A DNA stretch of 64,000 bases from Rhizoclosmatium globosum (Eukaryota > Chytridiomycota > Chytridiomycetes > Chytridiales > Chytriomycetaceae): the NCBI GenBank assembly GCA_002104985.1, contig MCGO01000005.1, positions 372,001 to 436,000 of the forward strand, in the 5' to 3' direction. Both the position numbers and the translations under genes were made by a program. Below the pieces are notes generated by a model. That model was not told the DNA's origin. It did not search any database and saw only the letters and a program-made list of their open reading frames with translations. Below are positions 56,421 through 64,000 of this stretch, piece after piece. Within the stretch, counting starts at the first letter, position 1. Every line of letters starts with the position of its first letter.

Positions 56421-56455
56421 TGTCTTGAACAATAAAACGAGTCTTGAATGTATCT

Positions 56456-56728
56456 TTAGTGTGTTGCTATCCAAAGTTGATACATGACAAATGATATCCA
56501 TGAGAATAGAATACAGAAGATGACTGCCTTTTGGATGCAGCAAACGTCAATGTTCTGTAGCCATGGGTGTTCGGTAAACTGTTGTCGTAGGTTTGCAAGT
56601 CGTGTGTCGTCCAAAGTCTTTATCCTCGATTGGGTATAGGTACTACGGCTGCCAGGATTGTCTGTATCAAGGAGTGGATCGTCCTGAGGTAGTTGTTGCA
56701 GCGGGATAGAGATGCTTGTACTTGGCAT
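56456..56728 (-). CDS. Small tail-anchored protein, unknown
   Basis: Single exon, 90 aa. Polar N-terminus with a QLPQDDPLLDTD acidic/dileucine-like stretch, a short helix (LDDTRLANLRQQFTEHP), and one C-terminal span AVIFCILFSWISFVMYQLWI with almost nothing after it, the layout of a tail-anchored protein. Family not recognised. Its start lies 116 bp from the divergent PDS5 start. Confidence 0.6.
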   Translation of the reverse strand: MPSTSISIPLQQLPQDDPLLDTDNPGSRSTYTQSRIKTLDDTRLANLRQQFTEHPWLQNIDVCCIQKAVIFCILFSWISFVMYQLWIATH

Positions 56729-56844
56729 TCTAAGTCAATAGCACAATACATGCTCAGTATTGACAGCGTGGTAAGCATTACGATTGTACTTACCCTATGA
56801 GACTGATGTGTGGAGAGTTTCGAACAAGAACTTGTCCTCAAAAA

Positions 56845-59800
56845 ATGACCCAAGTGGACCCGTTCGCATTTGATAGTGCACCACCGGCCGGACATTCCCA
56901 GGGAAGCGGGCTGATGGCCGACGATACGCGGCTGTTGAATGCACCGCGGATTGTTCCCGCCAGTGCCGGAAAGACGATAGCAACAGGCGACCTTGTAGCA
57001 CGACTCAAGGTACTTTTGGCACCAAGTTGTCTGAATCAAATCTAAACAAGCGAGTGATTGATTTGAACAGGAACTCCACTTTGCCCTTGCGCGATTTGAG
57101 CAGGAGACAGTCGATGTTTCGTCGCTCGCGTCAACGGCAAAGAACCTCGTCTCGCCCTCGCTCACTCAACACCGCGACAAGGCCGTGCGCGCACTCGCTG
57201 CGTGCTGTCTTGCTGATGTGCTCAGACTCTGTGCGCCAGATGCACCGTGTAAGTGGCCTTTGTTTGTTGTTGGGTGGTTGGGTGGTTGGTTGTACTGCAG
57301 AATCTAACTAGTTTCAACACTTGATTGTTCTCAGACACGGCACAGGAGCTGCGCGTCGTATTTGCCCTGTTTGTCTCACAGTTGCATGGCGTTGCTGATC
57401 CAAACGGCCCTTACTTTGAGCACCACTACTATCTGCTAGAATCACTCGCTGCTGTCAAATCTATTGTTCTGTTAACTGATTTGGATGCAGATGATCTGGT
57501 TACCTCGCTGTTTAAGGACGTGTATGGCTTTATGAGACAGGACTTTCAAAAGAACGTGTACGGCTTCCTGTTGCAACTCCTTCAGTGTCTTGTGGAGGAG
57601 TCTCAGTCGTTGAACAACGATATCATTGAAACTATAATCACTCAGTTTGATAAGGTGGATCGTTTGTTCTGGTGTACGAGGGATCTTGCAACTGACCACG
57701 CAATACTCCTCCCACAGCCAAACAACCAAATGTCACGACAACTATCAATCGATCTTTGCAACAATGTCACTGATAAACTGCAACGCTATGTCTGCCAAGT
57801 ATGCACTCCTTTCATTTTGTATTCATGTCCGAAATCTGATCACACACACTCAATTTCAAAAAGTATTTTGGTGAACTCTTTTACTCGTCCATGAAGTCTA
57901 TTACTCGTACTCGTGCTGAATCTTTTGACGATGAAGACGATGAAGACGCGCGTGACGCGGCTGCTTCTCATGCAGAGTTTCAACATGCTCATAGAATGAT
58001 TGTGGATATGAACCATTCGTGTCGCGGGATTCTCTTGAACGTGATTCCGCTCTTTGAAGATCAGTTGAAGGTATTGTTGGAGAACTGTATCGCATGGGAA
58101 GCTCACACAGAAGTTGGTTTAGTGCGAAGACGACAAAGTTCGGGAACTATCAACTGATGTACTGGGAAAGATCTTTGTGGACTCTGGATCGAATGTGGCT
58201 GTTGTGTATCCAGCAATTTGGCGAGTGTGGTTGGAGAGGTAAGTAGCTTCGAATGTTAACCCTCAAGCTAAATCATTCCAAGACGTAATGATAAGAGCCC
58301 TGCGATTCGTATTCTCTGGATTCAATTCTGTAACGATGTGTACCGTCATCACCATGAACTCTGCGCCGAAGTTACAGCAGGACTTCGTCAAAAGTTTTGC
58401 GATCCAGACGACAAAGTTCGTCTGGCGGCGATTAAAGTGATGGGGTTGCTGGATTCTGTTTCCCTCGTCAATATTCCACGAGATCTGTTGTTAGATTTGG
58501 CAGACAGATGCAAGGATAAGAAGGTAACGTGTTACTTACGATCTATTTGCGCTAAGATTCTTTTGAACCCCAAATAGATGCCTATTCGCATTGAAGCTAT
58601 CCAGGCTCTCTCGAACATCTTCAAAATTACTTACGCTGACATGTACGTTTCTCTGTTCATCGAAAATGCGTTGATATCCTCATTAATTCAGTGTATCGGA
58701 TGAAAATCAAGCTGCGGAAAAGTATGGCTGGATTCCTGGATGCTTATTGGAGCTTGTATATCTCGGCGATATTGAGACGAAGTATGCCACATCTGAAATG
58801 TCAATTCGGAACTAATCCGCTTTTCAGTATCGTTATGGAACGCGCCCTTCACGAAGATATTTTTGTCTACAGTTATGACGATGTGCAACGTACTGACCGG
58901 TTACTCCGGATTGTCGGAGCCTTGACTGAGAAGCAGTACAAGGCCTTTCTGAATGTCATTGATAGACAAGCCTCTATGTCAAAAGACTTTATGATGTATA
59001 TTGAAATGTGCGAGAACTGGAATGTAAGTTTGCTTAATGCCGAAAATGGTACTAACGAATGATAGGGTGGAATTATGGATCGACCAGACAAGGCTTTGGA
59101 AGATAACCTGAACAAACTCATTCTGCACATTTCCAGTTGAGTATATAATGGATGTTCTGCTTATATTTACCGATTGGTCAGGTAAATTTCCAGACGCCAA
59201 GAAGGCGGCAACAAGTCTTCAAAGGTTCAGCAAAAATAACGAAAATCGCGTGTATAAGCTTTTCCGTGGACTCATGAACGAATCAGCAGATTTCAAGACG
59301 ATCACAAAGAATGGAGTGAGTATCTCTCTTTACCTTCGCAAAGACTAACACAAATCCATTTTGTAGAAAGAAATCATGAAACGTATGGAGCCTTATCCAG
59401 GTCTTCCTGAAACCTTTGTCGTTATCCTCCGTCGCGTTTCTCTGACTCTTTTGGGGAAATCATCCATCCCGCGCTTGATTGAAGTTGCCCGCTCCTACGC
59501 TGCTCGCCAGAACCAGTCTACAATGACTGTGGATACTACAGTCGATCATGAAATGTCTCGTTTGGCTGTAACTGCCGAAAACTTGATCAAGAAACTTGCT
59601 GTTGCTTTCCCAGGCGTGTATGGTAGTCATTTGAAAGAGTTCTTGGGTCTGTTGGTCTCAAATGATGAGAGTCTTGGTAAGCGCAGAAACATTTCGTATT
59701 ATTTCGTGTTTATGAACTACTCTGAGCAGTCTCCGACTCCTTGGAAGGACTTGCCCGGTTTGTCAAAACATTCCCCAAAGATTTAGAGTTGAACAAGTTG

Positions 59801-62222
59801 AGTGTTTGATGTCTTTATTGCTCGCTTCTCTAAACTATCGAAATTCAGGACTGAGCAGGCAGTTGTTAAAAAGTACGCCATCCACGGCACCATTCGCCAA
59901 GCCAAGCATGCTGCTACGATCCTTGCTCTTCTTTCTGACAGCACACCACGACAAAACGTCATCAATCAAATCGGGGCTGCTTTGCAAACCAAAGACCTTG
60001 TTCCCAAATTCATTACTGAATATGAGAAAATCAAACTCGAGCAATTGGACGACGACAGTTTCACCATGTCTGAAATGCCACTTCATAAACTGCCAACGTG
60101 GCTCTCTTCAGTTTCTCAATTCGCTCTCTACTCTCGTGCCGAGTTTGACACGATCCAACAAGTCGTGAATGATCTGCTTGTTAGGGAGTGTTTGCTCAAG
60201 TCCTCGTTTAGTGATATGGAGGATGATCCACATCTTGGACAGGATTGGGTTGATTGGGATGTTTTGCACGCGTTTGGAGTCGTTAAGGTGCTTGCTGTCA
60301 AGTGCTTGGTGAACCGAGTTCGTGGTGCTGTGAATGCTGGGGAAGGAGAAGAAGCTGTTGCGGTGTTGGCGAGACCTGTATATAAGGTCTTGAATCGTAT
60401 TGTGGAAGGTGAAGGCGAAGTCGTTCCCAAAGGTGGAACCTGGTGAGTGTTGTTTTTTTCGAAGTTAAATTATTTATTGACTGTTGTATCAAGTGATGCC
60501 TTCAAGTCGCATTTGAGACAAGTTGCGGCGATTTCATTGCTCAAGTTGGCGAAGCTTCCTGGATGTGATAGTATTTTGACTGTTTTAGACCGAAATCGGT
60601 TGATGTTGAGCATACAAGATCCTTGTTGGCAAACTCGAGATGCTTTCGTGGAGCGTTTGAGAAAGTACTTGCAGCAACAAAGTATTCCATATCGATATAT
60701 TGTGATTCTATGTATGGCGGCTTTGGAACCTGATGACGATATTCGTATCAAAGTATGTGTTGCATTGTTAGGACTGATATCTCTAATGTCTTTGTTTGAA
60801 GGCAAAGTCTTTCTTGACGCGATTTGCGAAGGCATCGAAAGATGGTATGGAAAACTTCCACTGTTGATTATGATATTCTGATCTTCTCAATACAGTGGAG
60901 AACGCATCGACACTGGAATCTGTATTTGTTGACGTCTTACATATGGTTGCTCACCACCCTGACTTTGGGACGGAACCTGATGATATTTCCCTATCCGCAA
61001 AGTAAGTAAAAACTTTTGTTTTCTTGCGAAGCTAACTTGATGAAACAAGGTACATCCAATTCTTCATTGACATTGTTGCAACGGCAAACAACGCGTCTTT
61101 CTTATTCCACTCTGCTGCTCAACTGAAAACTCTTATTGATTTGTATTCTACGGATGGGTCGTCTGAGAGTTTGTACCACATTAGCGATTTGGCTCAGTTC
61201 CTCATCCAAGAACACTGTAAACATCACTTATGGACACTCAATTCGTATCCCGACGTTATTCCATACAAACGAGAGCTGTTTAAGCGGATGGGATCATCAA
61301 AGGAGAGTAATGAGAACATTAAGATGAGTTATCTGTCAAAGAAGTGGATGGAAAGTACTCAGAGTGCAAATTCAGTCAAAACGAAGGTGTGTCATCCGTG
61401 AGTTTTGATTGAAACGTATTAATTGCTGGTTTTACAGTCGTCGTCATCTCGTCGCAAGTCTTCTCTCGGTAAAGCAGAAAGGGAGCGCTTGGCGGCAGTT
61501 GGACAAGAAGACGATGATGAAGACGATGACGACGAAGATAGTGAGGATGACGATGAAGATGCTGCTCCAAAGAGAAAACGAAAGGCTGCAGCTGGAAGGA
61601 GGCGCAAGACAAGTGGGGAAGGCGTGGCTACTAAGAGAGGTAGCAGGAAGAGAAAGTCTGATGCAAGTGCTGAAGATGAAGAAATCATTCCAAGGTGACT
61701 GATGTGAATTGTTGTATTATTGAGGCTAATATCCTGTCCAGAGCCAAGTCGAGCCGTACTGCAAAGACGGGAAAGAAGTATGCTGAGAAGGAGGTTGAAG
61801 AGGAAGAGTGAGTGTTTTTTTATCCTTTTTGGCGTTTGACTAATAGACTTACAGAGAGGACGCCATGGATGTGGACGAGAATGACGAAGACGAAGACGAA
61901 GATAGTGAAGATGAAGAAGAACCGCTCGTGAAACCAAAGCGAAAGGCGGCTCTTGCAAAATCGCCGGCCGCAAAGTCGCCCGCAGCAAAATCACCTGCAT
62001 CAAAGTCCCCAACATTGAAATCACCAGTCACAAAGGCTTTACCGAAAGTAAGCAATAATCATGTATTCTTGATCTAATTATTTCAGGCTTCTGTTGTTCC
62101 ATCAAACTCTGATTCTAACAGCAGCCAAGAAGCTACTGAGCAAAAGGTGAGTTCTGTCAAGTTGGGTATTGTTGTATAACTGTTGAATCCATTAGCCCAC
62201 GCGCACAACTCGTAAACGTTGA
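56845..62222 (+). CDS. PDS5: Cohesin-associated protein PDS5
   Basis: Twenty-three exons: 56845-57009, 57071-57248, 57335-57798, 57864-58070, 58123-58238, 58283-58523, 58578-58642, 58692-58781, 58828-59023, 59066-59135, 59182-59315, 59367-59676, 59730-59796, 59849-60442, 60494-60752, 60802-60844, 60896-61001, 61050-61386, 61438-61694, 61742-61807, 61855-62047, 62087-62146, 62196-62222; 1414 aa, every join in frame. HEAT-repeat protein: HRDKAVRALAACCLADVLRL with CAPDAPYTAQEL is the PDS5 signature, then YYLLESLAAVKSIVLL, CEDDKVRELSTDVLGKIF, WLERRNDKSPAIRILWIQF. The C-terminus is acidic and Lys-rich with SPAAK repeats. PDS5 binds cohesin and governs its loading, release and Smc3 acetylation. Length matches animal PDS5. 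Confidence 0.93.
61958..62035 (+). repeat. KSPAA pentapeptide repeats in PDS5 tail
   Basis: Five tandem 15-nt units encode KSPAA, KSPAA, KSPAS, KSPTL, KSPVT. Such Lys-Ser-Pro repeats resemble histone-H1-tail and cyclin-dependent-kinase sites and probably bind DNA or are phosphorylated in the cell cycle (inference). Confidence 0.75.
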
Positions 62223-62272
62223 ACATGTTGATTATTTATAATTATCGCGTGAATAAATACGGTGTAATTGAA

Positions 62273-62964
<692 letters not shown>

Positions 62965-63074
62965 TCTTGAAGTTTCAAAGAGCTTTTTGGAATGCCAAAC
63001 AAAACAGAATGGTCAAAGAACAGAGTATTACTTTATCATATTATAGAAAACATAAACAAGAAAATAGATGTGAG

Positions 63075-64000
63075 TTAAAAGCATATTCCTTGGTCAATCC
63101 ACTTTGCTCCATTCCAAACGATGCAATGACCCAAGTTCACAGCTTGTGTTCCATTTGTTCGAGTTCCCCTGAATGCAAAGTTCTGGTTCAAATAGCACTT
63201 TTGTGTCTTGTTTGAATCACAAGGAGTCGGGTCGACCCATACGTTTCCATTGAACAGAACGTTGTAATTCTGATAACTTGCCACCGAGCCGTTGATATAC
63301 GGAGCGACAGGCGTCATGCTGAACAGAGGATAACATGCCTCAATAAAAGGCGGTATTGGCAATTGTGAAACGGTTGCAACTGTGGACGACACTGTAGCAG
63401 ATGTCCCAGAGAAAGTCGAAGCGGTAGCAGTTGAAGCCGAAATAAACGCTGTTGTGGAAATGACTGAAGTAGGTGCTACTGTAGTCGTGGTTGTCGTTAT
63501 AATCTTTGGATGGACAGCTTGTGCAAACCCAATCTGACGATTCTTCACATCGTACACGCTGTATGTAGCCCGCAGAAAGCTTGCCCCGAAAATATAAAAC
63601 TTGAACTGGTCGGATCCAATAAAGGCCGTGAAGCAAGTACCGTCTCCATTCACAACAATGTAGTATTCTGGCTTTAGGGAGATGCTGGAGGCGCCAATAT
63701 TCACAGTGATGATGGGGAAGGTGTCGTATCTCTTGCAGTCTACAAATGTTAATCCGCCGCTGCTTCCAATGGGACCAATTGCCTTATTGATCTGGCTTGC
63801 CAGCGCTATTGGTAAAATTATGAATGACGTTCCAGTGTCGGCAATAGCTGCGTCGCCTGACATTGGAATAGAGACACCGTTAATAACAAAGTCTCCAGTA
63901 GGTTTAAATTGCCAATATTTGTCTGTAGAAGAAAGTGGAACTGGTGGTTTTCTCATTAGCAAGGGTTTGAACCTTATTGTCACTTACTCCATTGAATTGG
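63075..64000 (-). CDS. Secreted aspartic protease (5' part outside the window)
   Basis: Exons: partial one from 64000 to 63988, then 63922-63075; splicing gives PIQWNKYWQFKPTGDFVING. The second catalytic motif AIADTGTSFIILP is clear, followed by IITVNIGASSISLKPEYYIV and FYIFGASFLRATYSVYDVKN, all pepsin-family C-lobe features. After QIGFAQAVH comes a Ser/Thr-rich linker and a Cys-containing C-terminal domain of about 90 residues (IEACYPLFSM, NVWVDPTPCDSN, HCIVWNGAKWIDQGICF) not seen in ordinary pepsins; it may bind the wall or substrate. N-lobe and signal peptide are beyond the window. Confidence 0.9.

Noticed and set aside
61419..62024. 201-codon minus-strand Ser/Leu/Arg frame.
   Set aside because: Antisense of the acidic PDS5 tail; no domain.

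Overview
The window is nuclear DNA of a zoosporic (flagellated) fungus, most likely a chytrid. Evidence seen: dense genes on both strands split by many short GT-AG introns (mostly 40-65 nt, a few near 32 nt); fungal-type genes (secreted GH18 chitinases with Thr-rich linkers, an SSD1/DIS3L2 protein, a Dia2/Pof3-type F-box protein, a Som1-like protein); and cilium genes that non-flagellated fungi lack (RPGRIP1L, an LRRC46-like protein, centrin). Gene models below were spliced by hand. Nearly all close in frame across every junction, which makes the exceptions meaningful. The species is inference.

Layout. 1-14.1 kb: 3' end of an unidentified acidic protein, GH18 chitinase, SSD1/DIS3L2, a small membrane protein, a RhoGAP, a tRNA-Ala-like element, the SNARE Bet1, and a TPR/F-box/LRR protein. 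14.2-25 kb: a small tail-anchored protein divergent from a 16-exon RPGRIP1L gene, then a polytopic membrane protein with a TIR domain, then a forkhead factor. 25-36.9 kb: housekeeping block with SFT2, MIC10, GPN2, UMP1/POMP, an unknown, a DUF4436-type membrane protein, GPI8 and CLU1. 37-43.2 kb: two hotdog thioesterases, a second GH18 protein and a Rab-like protein with degenerate nucleotide-binding motifs. 43.3-51.3 kb: SCP2, Sec61 beta, SAM50 (with three frame breaks), LRRC46-like, an unknown mitochondrial protein, RPF1 and a twin-Cx9C protein. 51.8-64 kb: lipoxygenase, a third hotdog thioesterase, a mitochondrial PP2C phosphatase, a small tail-anchored protein, a 23-exon PDS5, centrin, and the 3' part of a secreted aspartic protease.

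There is no operon logic. Several genes sit head to head with very short shared promoters (RPGRIP1L, MIC10/GPN2, SEC61B/SAM50, PDS5). Functional themes are cell-wall chitin degradation, cilium/centriole, mitochondrial biogenesis (MIC10, CLU1, SAM50, Som1-like, PDP), secretion (Bet1, SFT2, Sec61 beta, GPI8) and lipid chemistry (lipoxygenase, three thioesterases, SCP2).

Most notable observations: the TIR membrane protein with an apparently intact catalytic Glu; the broken SAM50 reading frame; three genes whose first coding exon is only the ATG; a predicted pseudo-GTPase; and an SSD1-family protein that keeps all four RNase aspartates. No mobile element, CRISPR array or rRNA was seen.
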